Source: Struthidea cinerea
Taxonomy: Eukaryota; Chordata; Aves; Passeriformes; Corcoracidae
Direction: 5' to 3'
DNA: 64,000 nucleotides
Assembly (NCBI GenBank): GCA_013397865.1
Contig: VZTI01000412.1
Span: 1,250,492-1,314,491 of the forward strand
The notes beneath the pieces were generated by a model. That model did no database searches, was not told the origin of the DNA, and worked only from the letters and a program-made list of their open reading frames with translations. The position numbers and the translations under genes were made by a program. Of this stretch, positions 1 through 12,900 are shown in pieces. Numbering within the stretch: the first letter of the stretch is position 1; each line of letters opens with the position of its first letter.

Positions 1-590
1 ACCAGCCAGGTTTAGCTGCTGTGTTAGCAAAGCCCCAAACAGCAAGGTCCAACAGGGTTAATAAACTAGAGTAAAACTCACACCAAAGACATGGCTGCAG
101 CTGGAGCCACCCAGAATTTAGTTGTGAAGGCTTCGAAAACAGCCAAGAAGAAACCATTTTCTCACTTGGCACCAGAAAAACCAAAGATGAGGTGAATCCA
201 GAGAGAATCGGCCTTGCATTGCTTTGCTGCTCACATGAGGGCCTGTTTTAATGGGTATTCCCACGATTCAGATCCTGTATCCCTTTTGATCTTCACACCT
301 CACTGGCCACGAATCAGAGGATGTTGGGGACAGGATGTCCCAGCATCCCTTCATCGAGGGAAGATGCTGTGGTGGGCACAGCAATGAGGCAGCAGAGCAC
401 ACTCCTAAGACTTGATTGCTTTTCCCATCAGAAGCACCAAGTTTAGTGTTAGGCACCACAGCCTAACAGGAGGAACAGAAGCTGGCTAAGGAAATTAGCT
501 GAGAATTTATCTGTTGAGGATTTAATCTGATAAAAGCCAAAATACTTTACTCCTTTGTATCAAACTACTTCAGTTTGTTATAGATGAGAA

Positions 591-607
591 ATGTTCTTTA
601 AGAACAT
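591..607. repeat. 17-nt interrupted palindrome
   Basis: ATGTTCTT and AAGAACAT form perfect 8-bp arms around one central T. The arms contain TGTTCT and AGAACA, the two steroid-receptor half-sites, but in everted order with a very short gap, so receptor binding is not expected from the usual geometry. Confidence 0.5.
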
Positions 608-3090
608 GGTACACTCAGGTGCCTTGCCATGACTGCATGCTACTCATACATAGATGAATTCAATAACAATTCTTTCTTGGTTGCTCCTTAAAATCTTAAC
701 ATCTCCTTACTTCTGTGGCAACTGCTGCCATTCACTCTGCAAATTCCTGTCCCTTTCTGCTTGTTTGACTTGATCATATGAAAGAAACCGCCAACCTTTA
801 TTACTTGGGTAAAGGGACAGTAATGCAGAGAGAGAATTTAATTATTTATTGTGTTTCACATTGAATTGGGGAGACTCAAACTGATCCTCCTATGCCTAAT
901 GATGTGTTTATTCCTATCTACCTGTCAAACCATTTATTAAAATTTCCAAAGCTTACTGCAAAGTATTACACAGCTCTAATACCTTTAGGTAGGAAAACTG
1001 AAGTGGAGGTAGCTGGGTTACTTGGGTCACCAGACCTGCTGTGTTTGATGTAAAAAATAATGCCTTGTGCTTATTTATTTGACTTAAGCTGTTCCTACTC
1101 ACTCGTAGTTTCTGCATCACATCCCGCTGGCAGTGTCCTCTGCCAGCTGCGCTTGCAGTCACAGTTCATACATGACCAGTAACAGAAGGTTTACTTTGGG
1201 ACAAGAGTTAAGAAAAAGTACATCTTGCCTAGAGCTAGATAAATTTCACACCAACATTTTGCAACACCACCGAGTTTGAAGAAGAGTGTGTCCCACGGCC
1301 TCTGGTCCTCATCTCATCTGCTCTTCTCCAGCACAGGTGCTTCACGGAATACTGTCAGGATTTACCGGTGTGCCAGGCAGGAATGCCAAATGCTGCTCCT
1401 GCAGAGTCAGGTGTGGCACTTCTGTGATGGTCAGAAAGGTCCATGGGGAAGAAGGGAGCACCGTCCTCTTTCTGAGGCACAGATGGGGCCACGACTCAGG
1501 AACGCACTTGAGCACAGGCTCACTTTTAAGTAAATCCTCAAATACCGACTCAGTCAAGAGGAAGCAAAGGGTGCAGATGTGCTTCACCAAGCATGGGTAA
1601 TGTTTCCTTCCCAAAGGTCAGTTTTGGACCTTTCCATGCTTTTTAGCTCCACTGATATCAAATGTTTTTTTCAGGCAATTGCATTTAATAATTTTGTACG
1701 GTGAAGGGCTGGAATACAAACTTGGCATATCTGTAACTTCTGCAAGGTGCCCTTGCTCTTGGAACTGCAGATTTCATATTTCAGACACAGTAAAAAAGAA
1801 AAAACAGTGTTAATCATAAAAAAAAAAATCATTCAACCACTACCTTTGAAGATTCACCGTCATTTGACAGGACATTCTCCAGCAGATGATTAAAATCTAA
1901 GGGATTTACCAGACACTTCAGGTGAAGACTTTTTCTCATACCAAGTCTTAGGAATGGGAATAAAGCCAAGACCAAAAATCACATCCAGAAATTTACAAAC
2001 TTTTGGTTGCAGGGTTTGATAGAGAGGTTTGCTTTTAGAAAAATCCATTTAATTCAAATCTAGAGGCAAACCATCAATGTTGAAGTTCCTGGGTTTTCTT
2101 CAGACACAGGTTTTGATCACTGTCTTTTGTCAGACATGGAACTTACACACAGCAAAAGATGAGATTTTTCAGGACAGTCTGCCCAGGTATTAAGCACCAT
2201 AAGATTTTGCCTACAAGTCAACAAGTCATAATTTAGGAAAAAAAAAAATCAAATACCACAAGCAATAAAAACTCAGTTTTAAACTATTCAGATTTCTTCA
2301 ACTTGTAGAGAGAAACACAATGTAGGCTTTCACTTGGGGAGGTCAAAGCTTTACTTATCCTAATGACTGCCACTGTTCTGCCTCCTGCTCTGAAGAACGC
2401 TAGAGCTACTACAGCTTTCCATCTGGCAAGTGATGGGCTTCAGGAGAACCCCAGTCCCTCAGAAAAAGTTATGATTTACCAAAAAATCAGAAAACATTCT
2501 CATCCAGAGATGAAAAAAGCCCAAAACCCAAGTCAGACCCTCAAGCCCGCAGCAGCCCATCCCTTCATACACATGACTAAGCATCAAGGACGAGTCAGCA
2601 GTGCAGACCTGGCGGAGCTGCCAGCTCTCTCCGTATCAACACCCAGTACATGGATGCTCCAGGATTCCAGATAAGCCTCAGGGAACATCAAGATAAGAAA
2701 ACAGCTCTCTTCCTCCCTAGCAAACCTTCTGTCATCTTGACCACAGAAAGCAAAAGGTTCTCCATGGACACACAAATATAAAACTTTAACCGGTTAGCAA
2801 ATTGAAAATGTAACAAACCGATCAGAATGTTTACATTTGGATATATACACCCAGTGCATATGTATCTTGGAACAGATTTGTAAATGTTTCCACTGTGTAC
2901 TGCTTGTAAAATTTCAGGGTTTGGAAAAGTGCCCTGGCTGCTACGTCACTGCCTCTGCTGCCGGGGTAAGAAGGGGGCTAATAAAATAAGCATTAGCAGG
3001 AGAGCACAACGTGAGAAGCAGGTTTGGTAGAAGGGAGGCCACCCTCAGGTTTAATGCTTTTCAGTATCAACCCCAAAAGGGAACGAGTGG

Positions 3091-3120
3091 GGAAGAGGAG
3101 AGGAGAGGAAAGGAAAGGAA
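3091..3120 (+). repeat. Purine pentamer microsatellite (GAGGA/AAGGA)
   Basis: A 30-base run of only A and G is built from about five pentamer units, first GAGGA-type and then AAGGA-type. It is a simple sequence repeat and probably length-polymorphic. Confidence 0.75.
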
Positions 3121-3542
3121 CAGCAGGTGGCTCAAAAAATGATATATTCAGACCGATGACAACTTTTCACAACAAAGACATCACAACTAGAAACAGAGAT
3201 GCTGAAAGCCCAACTTACATTTTATCGAACATCTGCTGTGAAAGATGTTCTTCCAGCACAATTAAGATAAATTTTTAGAAGTCAATTTTTAATTAAAAGA
3301 CTATAAAACTCACAAGGCCTAAAACTTGAGTAAGGCTTATTCAACGTTTTGATTTTTGTTGCATTTATCCTCATTAAGTGTTTTCAAAAATGTATTGTAC
3401 AAGTGGCTGTGCAGATGCAGGAGACGGCCCTGGAAGTTACCTCCATTTTAGGGAGGATTATGGCTGGGAAGAGGCCATGAGCATCTCTTTAGCCCCCCCA
3501 TAAGCCCACCTGGCATTCTCTTTTCCCAACAACATCGAAAGA

Positions 3543-3576
3543 CACAGTTTCCAAGCTTCCACAGTTTCCAAGCCGT
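3543..3576 (+). repeat. 17-bp imperfect tandem duplication
   Basis: Two adjacent 17-bp units both begin CACAGTTTCCAAGC and differ only in the last three bases. A partial third relative (GAGTTTCCACACAG) follows at about 3587-3600. Confidence 0.5.
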
Positions 3577-4289
3577 CAGACTTTCCGAGTTTCCACACAG
3601 TGTGTGTAGCGCTGCAAAGTGCTCTGCTTGTGCTGGGTGGAAGTTGTAGCAGCCCCCGATTCTCACCTGGGCAGTCAGGTTAAAACAGGCTTCAAGAGTT
3701 GGCTGGCAGTGGCTTATTCCTGCAAATGACAGAGAACTCCAGGTCCTGTCAGAAGGACAGTAAAGTTTCATTTTCCATTCATCCCAAATGTGTCAGAAAA
3801 CATTTTTGTCCTCATTTCAGCTACATAAGCAAATTGTGACACAGTGTACTGAAGTTTTTTATGAAAAGGGTCCTTAATTCAAATGGACAACAGATAGAAA
3901 TGAGTCTTTAAAGCGTCTAAATTGTTTATGATAAATAACTATGTGCCTGTACAAGTTCATTTCATGATAAAAAAATATTGGACAAGAATCAGTAGAGTTG
4001 CACAAGGAAGCAAACATCATCCAACACACTACAGAGACCTATCAGAAAATTTTCCTTTGCTTTTCTACACCCACTCATGTTCAATTCACTTTGTTTTCTT
4101 TTTAAGCAAGGAGAAAACAGCAACAGAGATAGCATTAATCTTTGCTTGACTAATTCCAGATCCATAGATGACCTCTGTACACACTTGCAGTTAAAACTAG
4201 CACACCAATTCCACTGGAGAAGCATTAAACACAGTAATTTTACAGAGATTTATACACCAAAATAAAACCAGAGGAAAACCAGAAAGGAA

Positions 4290-4315
4290 AACTCTGTTTT
4301 CCATAAAACAGAGTT
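4290..4315. repeat. Perfect 11-bp hairpin with 4-nt loop
   Basis: AACTCTGTTTT (4290-4300) is the exact reverse complement of AAAACAGAGTT (4305-4315), separated by CCAT. The stem does not extend and no T-tract follows, so it is not a bacterial-type terminator. It is too short for a microRNA precursor. Confidence 0.6.
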
Positions 4316-6329
4316 GCTTCACTGTGTCTGCAGTATGAGAGGATCTACACCACCTATACAGATGTTAAAGCCTATTTCATCCAATGATAAAGTGCATTTG
4401 TGGAGCATTATAAAGTCAGAGAGCTGATGACTCGAACATGGAAAAACAGTAACACTTCACACCCTTGCACCACAGCAGTTTGCACATGGGTCACTCCTAC
4501 CCTTCACTGTCCTGCAGAACACGAGACTTAAAAGGTCTCACGTAAAACCAGCAATGCCACCTTCAATTCTTTATTCTCCCTGCATTTGGGCCAGCACAAC
4601 CATCACCCACAGAACAGATCCTGTCTTCTGAGCCTGCTGCTCCTGCCCTGTGTCATTCCCCTCATCACACCAGAACATGGAGAGCCAGGTGGCAAACGAG
4701 AGTACCTAACCCAGCTGAGAAAAGACCAAAACACAAAAATCCAGCAATTTCTCTTGGATTACTGTTACCTTGTGTCAGTTCCTCAGCCCATGTCAACGCT
4801 CAGCTGCAGATACCCTCACACTGGCACAGTGGAGGAGGCAACAAGGAATGTGAACAGGCTGCCAGGGAAGGTGGGACTGTTTCTCTTGGCAACACCACCA
4901 GCTTATGCCAGTTAAGAGCAACTATTATTTAAGGCCATAATAATTGCAAGATGAAGTATCTTTCGAGATGCGTTTGTTTGGTTTTCTACTTCCATTTTAG
5001 CCAAAAGAATAAAAAAGCCAAAGTTTAGTAAAAAAACAACCCACTGGAATCCTTCCTTGGAGTTACTTTCAAATTAGACATTGTTCTTTCAGCCATCATC
5101 TTCAGTGTCCCATGCACCTTCCTTGGTAGGACACCTTGAGCAAGAACAGCAAATCCTCCCAGCTACGTTTTAAAATGCAGAAGTTACTTCAATACCAAAA
5201 GGGACCCTCCAAATCACATGAAGCATGACAGCCATGTCTCAGAGTTCTTAACTGTAACTGGTCAAAAGGATTCTTCTGGCATCCGAGCAGCGGCAGAAAC
5301 CAATGCCAGCCTTATCCTGGATGGGACTACAAAACAGATTAACAAGGTTCTTCATGTTCTCTGTGTCTCGTGCACATTTTATTCTGGGTGTTGCAATACT
5401 ACATCACTGCAACCACTGATAGCGACCTACCTCCAGCTGAAGCAGTTGCCCTTTGGAAGTAAAGAAATTGATGTTTCCACAAGCCAAAAATTCTTACAAT
5501 TTTCCTCAGGAACGTAATTCATTACAGAGTCACTTTTAGAGTCATGTCTCAGTTTGAAAAAGGATTTACTCAGCTTTCTGACACTAGTATTTCCTATGCA
5601 GGCACGTATGCAAGAGCCATTCCCCTGCAGCCACGCAGACACCGTGACCTAAAGCTGTTGTGATCTATGCCCACAGAAATGGGCACATTTGCTGCACTGC
5701 CACAGCAGCGAACACGAACCTCGTGCTGAGCAGCAGAGACATGTATTTTGCTTCCTCACATTGACGGAGGCTTCTTGAGACGGCAGTAACAGGGAGGTGA
5801 AGTCGTCATCTAGTCTCAATCACAATCAAGACGACATCAGTGACTTCTAAAAAACCCCCAAATTCCAGTGGACATGAACAAGAACAGTATCCACCAAACT
5901 TCTCCCCCTTCTAATTACTTTTCTTGCCAGAGTTTTCCAAGGATTCTAGTTCTCAGAGGTGACAAGTTATTTGTGCAGACTAACAGATGTTTCTCACTAA
6001 TAAAGAGGCAAACATCCATGTCTTGCAGTGACAGTACTGCATACCAGTGAGCCACAGCCACAAAAAACAAAGAAGTATTGAAGTCTGGCAGACCATAGAT
6101 CTTCTGTGACCTCATCAAACTCTACCATCAGCAAACCCTCGTGAAGAACCCAGGTCTGACACAAGTGTACCAGCAGCCAATGCTTGTCCCAGTCCAAGGC
6201 CAAGCATTCAGTGGGTGTTTAGCCCCAGTAAAAACCCTTGTGTACAACAAGGCATCGAGCTCTCACACGAAATACACACCCCTGGCAGAAAGACATTGGG
6301 GAGGCCAATAACTTGAAAAATACAGAAGC

Positions 6330-6348
6330 AAAAAAAAAAAAAAAAAAA
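6330..6348 (+). repeat. Poly(A) run, 19 A
   Basis: Nineteen consecutive A residues. Nothing SINE-like or mRNA-like was recognised just upstream, so it is called simple sequence and not a retroposon tail. Confidence 0.7.
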
Positions 6349-9300
6349 GATTAAAAATGCAGGAAGAAATTACTAAATACTTCAAGAAATTGTCTGCCTC
6401 CACAAATGCAGAGCAAACATATTTTCCATGTTTTTGTGATCCCAGTGCCTCACCTGAACATTCTGTGACTAATGGGCAACTGGAAAATCATGTCCCATGT
6501 ATCCACAACACAGAGATATGGCACAGCACGTGCAGAGGTCCGATAGCTGCAGCAACTCCAGTGTTTACCTTTTAGCTTGCTTTTAAAAACCATTTCAGTC
6601 TTCCATTAGATAATTGCAGGTTTCATATTCTCACTTTCAAGGTTTATTTTCAAAACACTTCTGTCACTAAAGCAATTTCTAAGTTATCTACTTGCCAAAA
6701 GCAATTTAGGGACTTTCACATGACAGCAGTGAAGCACACGAAGTATTCCCTTCTTGCATACAAAATAGTGGTATTTAACTACTTTTTCCTCTCAATATTA
6801 TAAAAATAAGCATGTAAATCAACCTGCTATTTTAGAACTAGTGAGAAAGTACCTTACTACTATAATGACATTCACCTGTAGTACACTCAAGGTAAATGAG
6901 AGATTTTGCACATTCAGTACAAGGGCTCACGAAAACATGTATGATCCTGACAAACCAGATCATGAGATGTCTAGATTGAAAAAATGCATCAGACAAACAG
7001 GACAAATGCTGCAATTGTATTCTTTTCCTTCATGTTTAAGGAGCAACACTGAGATACTTGGTTACGTTTTTTCCCCCTCTCATCCTTTAACATAAAATAC
7101 CAGAAATTTTAAGTCTATATACTCTCTTTTTTCCCCCCTAGAAACCTTCTTAACAGAAACCTTCCCTGAAAAGCCTTGAGAGAATCAAGCTCAAACTGAG
7201 CTGCCTTCATACTCATCCAACCTTTCAGTAAATTGTTCTTCAGATGTTAGTATTAAATAGGAGAAAATCCCTCAATTAAAACAGATATCCAAATAAAGAC
7301 CCTATCGACTCTCAGATAACTTCTTTTTTTTTTTTTAAATAGAAGATGAATGTTACCTTAGGATTCAGGTATTAACAAATGCAAGACTTGTTAGAACCCA
7401 TCTTCAGGTAAGGATAAGGCTGAACATTTCTTGCTAAAAGGACAGGGATGTTCCAGATCAACAACTGGTTTCAAAAGCAAACCCCAGGGTATTTCTAAAG
7501 GCATGTTTAGGTTGATCAGTTCTGCCTAATCCACAATAAATCAAATGCAGACCCGCTGGGGTTTGTGTGAGCACAGTATGTGTATATATGGGTTCAGAAT
7601 CATCAGGCTGACATCTGCTCCATTACGGAAATACAAAAATTGCCAGCTCATGGCTTTGATGGGGGCCTCAGAGCCAGGGGGCTTGTATGAATGTCCAAGA
7701 GCCCACCCCAAGAAGATCAGGTTAGACAAGTTCAACAACCATCAGCTAAAATCCCTGTCTGGCGGAGCGGAACAGCTCTACCTGGGAACAAAATAAAACT
7801 GAAAACTTGAAAAATTGCACTTTTTTTGCCTCTTTTGCATTTCTAATCTGGAAAGCAACTCTCCTACCCAGTTTAATACATGTACTGGCTGGCTGTTGAG
7901 TGGGATGAAGACCAAGCACTTAGGAACCTGAGTGTCTGACAGACAACTGAGAAGTCATCCCCTGCCCCACCTCCAAGTCTGAAGGAAAAGTTATTTCAGG
8001 GGAGACAGTGCAGAGCGAGCTGAGAGGCACTGGCAGAGGGGAGGGATGGAAGCTGCCCCCAACACAGGCATGACCAGGAGAGGAGCAGAAAGCCTGAGCA
8101 GGGTCTCCTTGAGCTCGGGCTGGTCCCACTCCAGACAGACTCTCTGGGCACAAGGTAGATGAAAGTCACAGGGCAGGTGAGCATCCCCTGAAAAGCAGGG
8201 AAAACTGCTGTAACTTCTGTCAGCTGGGATGTCCCAGCAGCCCCCTCTGACAGCCCTGCTTGGGCAGCAATGGCAACGGTGCAAACCCTACCTAAACCTG
8301 AACACCAGCGGGTGCTGGGGGGATGGCCACCTTGGGCACAGACCTCAGAGGAGGACAGAAACCTTCGCTCAATACCGTAGTGAGCACCAAGGACCACAGG
8401 TGAACGCTGCTGTCCCCCCTCAAAACCCAAAGTACCAACTGCACCTGCAGCAGGAAGCTGGTCTGCAACAAACACCTCCAGCTGAGAGGAAATGGTGAAT
8501 CACATTTTCTGTATTTTTTAGGTGATATTTGTTTCTTTCTGTTCAATGATTTATTTAAAGCTGTTCTTCAGTCTAAACTTTTCCACCTACTACACTGGAA
8601 ACAAAAACCCAATTGCTGTGCTTTCTATAATGTACATCAGACTTCTTTCTGCTATCTTGGCTTTAAAAAGCCATGAAGTTATTAGTTTTTGAGGTGATGC
8701 AAAACTAAACATGCTGCTCTGAAAAAGCCTGTAATTAAGCAGGCTGTAATCATTTTTCACTATCTGGCTCCTTTTCAAAGCACACGTCATTCTTTTGTTC
8801 TTCCTGCAGTATATTCTCATGGCAGCAGCAACCATGCTGATCCTAGGCATTAATTACTGTTTAGGAGAAGGGAAAGGAGGAGGGCAAGACAATGGAGAGA
8901 GCAAAGAAAACAACACTACACATTTCCACAAAACACCTCACAGTGATATTTGAAAAAGCAGCTTACAAACACCTACCCACACAGTGCTTGTTGGAGGATT
9001 TATCTGCTCCTTTTAAGGACCTAACCTTGTAGCAATGATCTTTAGTTGCTCAGTCTAAGGAAGGTATTGACATCAAAATCTATTTTTAGTTAACAAAAAA
9101 AAAATTAAAATCACTGCTAAACTAATATACACATATATATTTACGGAAACTATTTGCCAGGGTTATTCTGAAAATTCCCCAGAGAGGTCTGGTATTAATC
9201 TAAATTAAGATCTATTTCTACACGAAAGAGAATAATTAACATTAGCCTGGGTATTAATGAGTTTCTAATGTAGCCTCTCCAGGTGCAAGTGACAACTTTT

Positions 9301-9429
9301 GGACATGTAATGACAAGGTGTTTAATGCACATAACAAGGGGAGCCACAGACTCCTACCACAATCTTCTAACCATGAGCTACATGCTAGAGGTTTTCACAT
9401 GAAGAAGCTGGAATCTGTGGAGTTGTCTT

Positions 9430-9490
9430 TTTTTAACCATATTAATAGCTCAGTAATTATTAGTGCAGAACAGTAATTACTCAATCATTC
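9430..9490. promoter_or_regulatory. TAATTA homeodomain-site pair, candidate enhancer core
   Basis: CAGTAATTA occurs twice, 20 bp apart (9451-9459 and 9471-9479). AGTAATTA (9452-9459) with TAATTACT (9474-9481) also forms a perfect 8-bp inverted repeat. TAATTA is the classic homeodomain recognition core, and ATTAATAG lies just upstream. The clustering at about two helical turns is seen directly. Enhancer function is inference. Confidence 0.3.
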
Positions 9491-9636
9491 ACTAAGTCTG
9501 TTTCGAAAGATCCCCACAGCAGCCAATGTTTCCTACTCTATTCCACCCTCAGAATTGCTATTTAACTTGTATTGAGCAATATTCTCTTTGAGGTGAAGGT
9601 TGGAATCAGGCCTGGGAAAAAATGATTATTTGAAGG

Positions 9637-9653
9637 ACATAAAAATTTTATGT
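9637..9653. repeat. 17-nt CATAAA palindrome
   Basis: ACATAAAA and TTTTATGT are perfect 8-bp arms around one central A. CATAAA/TTTATG is the core preferred by posterior Hox and Cdx proteins, so a dimeric site is possible. AT-rich composition makes such palindromes fairly common by chance. Confidence 0.4.
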
Positions 9654-11543
9654 GTTTGGCACTCAAAAGAGTACGGAATGATCCGAGGCCCCACAGGGTG
9701 GGATTTATGCTATCAGTGTTTGTGTTCCATATTCAGCTGATGCTCAGAGCCACATCTGCCTGAGCCAGCTGAAGTTCAAAGCTAAGAGCCTTGGCTTACA
9801 ATCTCAGGTACAGCAATGTGCTAATACAGCTATAGATGTGTTCTAAATTGGATCTGCTTCACGCTTAACCAGCTCAGAGCAGGTGCAAAACAAGCCAAAG
9901 ATTATCTCTGAAAAATCAATACCTAAGTTATTTATACAGATGGTTATAAGGAAGATTTGGTGACCTTTTTCAGTGGAGGAGAACTGAAATTGTAGCGACC
10001 GCATTAAATCGCAGTATATAACACATGCAGTTATTATATACAGGTCTCTGTTCTTTGATTATATAACTTGACTGTAAAGAGAGAAACCATTGGCACCAGA
10101 AGAAACTGAGGAATCCAGAGTATCCAGGAGAAAAATCTGAAGGAAATATCATCCAAAATTCTTTCACATCTCCAGATGTTTTTTAAGGGATGCTATAGTC
10201 CAGAATCTGGATTGAAAAAGAAACACATATGTTGCATAACGTCTATGTATAAATACCTCAGAATCTGCTCTTGCATGTAGTACCCTAAATAGCATCCCAA
10301 GTCCCAGATACTATATGCATAGATGAATAAAAACACAGATGTGTCTGATCAGACAGACATTAAATCAAGCTAAATAGAAGCTTTGTACTCTCTTGTACAG
10401 CCTGGCTTGTCCCTATCCCGACTTTCACCCATCCTGGTGTTAGGCAGAAGGATGTGTGAGCTCTTGGTAGCTCTTGAACTCTGACGCCTCTTGGACTTGC
10501 CAGGCTCCTTCATTTCATCTTCAGGAAATTTAATCGTGTTTATGGATAACACCAGAGTAGCAAAGCTTGCAAGGCAGGTGACAGGAGGGTCTGTGAATTT
10601 ACATCACAAGTCAGCAGAAGGACATTTTGCATTTCCTGATGGTTCTTATATCTACATATCTCAGTGCTTTTCATCTGAAATAGATTCTAACACAACATCA
10701 CCACAGCATAAAGCAGCACTTGATTTACAAGCTGTATTCCTGTGACGTGACATCCATCAAGGAAAAAAAAGACATATTTTCTAGGATCAACAGAACAGTT
10801 AATAAGAGCTTAAATTATAAAAACATTCATCTAAGCAAGCTAATCTATCATGCTAATCTTGAAGCATTAAGTGTAAAATACAACACTTAACAGGCCAAGA
10901 ATGTCAAACATGCAAACTGATAATCGTTTGAACCGGTCTCACTATGCCAGATCCAACTCTGCCAGTTTTCCATCAACCATAAAACATAGATAGAAACTTA
11001 AATAATTATGGCATGCAGAAAATATCGTATTATTTGTGTGTTGATAGATTATATATTAGCATAGGAATAGGTTTGAGGGATAAAAATTTCTGATGGAAAG
11101 AATTCAGATTCAAAACAATTCATATCTGCTCCAGACTTCTAAATCATTTGCAGCTGGTAAACACTATCAGCAGCAGTACAAAGATACCACAAGGCTTTGT
11201 TCTGAGGCACTAAAACCTGCTATTGTGAGAGAACACATAACCAACTTGATCCAAGAATATGGACTTCAGAAAACAAAGAAAAAGTCAACATTTTCCTTCA
11301 CAAGGCACAAAATCCTAGAAAAGATATGATGTAGCCCAATGCTGTGAAAGAAACTGATTTTTTGTAAAATGGCATTTGCTTCCCAGTTTTCCTCTACAAA
11401 GGATACAACTTATCAACTCACTCGTATTTCTCTTCCCCCTTGATTGGGACGGAAAATTCTCTTCTTGCTTGAGGAAACTCCAGGCTAGGGTAGCCCTTCT
11501 CAGCCAGTCACAGCTCCTAGCAGTTTGCCGGCCATTTATTGTG

Positions 11544-11584
11544 TGATTCATACCCAGACTCTTCTAAAATATGGGTATGAATCA
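11544..11584. repeat. Perfect 13-bp inverted repeat, 15-bp spacer
   Basis: TGATTCATACCCA (11544-11556) and TGGGTATGAATCA (11572-11584) are exact reverse complements. The arms do not extend further and no target duplication is visible outside them. It could be a relic of a tiny inverted-repeat element, a paired protein site or chance. Confidence 0.6.
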
Positions 11585-12559
11585 GCAGTTTAAGGAAAGA
11601 CAGAAGGAACATCATTTTAATGATTATTTACTGAAAATTCAGACTTCCTCAGAGACACAATTGCATGAGAAAAGCCAAACAACCTCCAACAAAATGCTAT
11701 TACTGGAATATCACTGAAGTCACTGCTGATGAGAAAAGGTTGCTATTCCCCCAAAAGCGGAGTCACTGTCTTAGTCACCAACCTTGGGCCAGACCCAAGG
11801 GGCCAGACAACAGCATTCAGGTTAAAGGCCAATCCAAACCCATTTGTGTGTCAAGATTTGATCCTGCGAGTGAAAATTCCATCTGCATTTCTTGCAATGC
11901 AAGTTATTAACACTGGAACAGCTTATCATAAACCTGGTAATTACTCCTCTTCTGCATGCCTCCGAAAGAAGCCGCCAAGGGCTCAATGTGATGAATTTTT
12001 CTTTCATGCAAGAAGGAATAATGAAGGAAGGGCAAGGCTGCTGTACTGAGGGCTGCTATACTTCAAGCCAGAAAGCTGCGTGTTTCAGTGACTGACTGGG
12101 TTTTTCCATTTTTTTGAGGGGGAAAATATAGAGCAGAATCAAAGTTCGTAAGATGCAATAACTTATTTTTAACTATATTTCTACCTAAAAAGGATATTGT
12201 GGACTTGTGAAACACCACTGGAATATCCATCTCATCTGTGGGTCCTGTGCCTCTGCATCCCTTTTTTCTCATCCTGGGTTTTTCTCATACATGGTATATG
12301 AGAATGCTGCCTCTTAACATTTCAGCCATATATTCTATTAAAACAGACAGAAACCTCCCCCGAAACAGATAAGCAGCAACCACATGATCTTACTTCTTGT
12401 TCGTGTGACTGCTTCCCTGGTATCACAAGTTCAACTCCAAGAGATCTCCAGAAGGCTGAGGAATCTTTCCAGAAGTTACACAACACATTGGGAACACCAT
12501 GGCTCTTCTCAGCCACTGTGAAGCAGTGAACAGACTGAAGGTGTCCTTGACAATTTAGG

Positions 12560-12900
12560 ATCACAGAACAGCTTGGGTGGGAAGGCACCTCAAAGATCAT
12601 CCCCTTCCAACCCCCCTGCCATGGGCAGGGACACCTTCCACTATCCCAGGTTACTCCAAGCCCCATCCAACCTGGTCTTGAACACTTCCAGGGATCCAGG
12701 GGCAGCCACAGCTTCTCTGGGCACCCTGTGCCAGGGCCTCACCTCCACCACAGGAATGAATTTCTTCCTAATCTCTAATCTAACCCTGCCCTCTGTCAGT
12801 CTAAAGCCATTCCTCCTTGTCCTGTCACTCCATGTCCTTGTCAGAAGTCCCTCTCCAGGTCTCTTGTAGCTCCTTTAGGTACTGGAAGGCTGCTTGGTAC
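12560..12900 (-). mobile_element. CR1 LINE 3' end, 5'-truncated
   Basis: Read on the minus strand this is the familiar avian CR1 3' segment: an AGGAAGAAATT core, a CAGAGAAGCTGTGGCTGCC block, a CCCTGCCCATGGCAGGG block and a CAAGCTGTTCTGTGATCC end. About 340 bp remain, so the reverse-transcriptase frame is missing. It shares CACTATCCCAGGTTACTC and GGGATCCAGG with the copies at 22956-23202 and 28156-28388, marking one subfamily. Any open frame here is part of a dead LINE. Confidence 0.9.

Larger units (their letters stand above)
1..12559. other. Unique AT-rich non-coding stretch, no gene seen
   Basis: No gene or large repeat is recognised. Open frames are all below about 160 codons and none has recognisable domain content. 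The longest (7996-8475, minus strand, 159 codons) lies in a locally GC-rich patch at about 7890-8500, where stop codons are rarer by composition. Small structures inside are listed separately: a purine microsatellite, a 17-bp tandem, homopolymer runs, several perfect inverted repeats and a cluster of TAATTA sites at 9.4-9.7 kb. This may be intergenic or intronic; the sequence alone does not decide. Confidence 0.6.

Noticed and set aside
7996..8475. 159-codon minus-strand frame
   Set aside because: It lies in a GC-rich patch where stops are rare. The translation has no domain, and frames on both strands are open in the same place.
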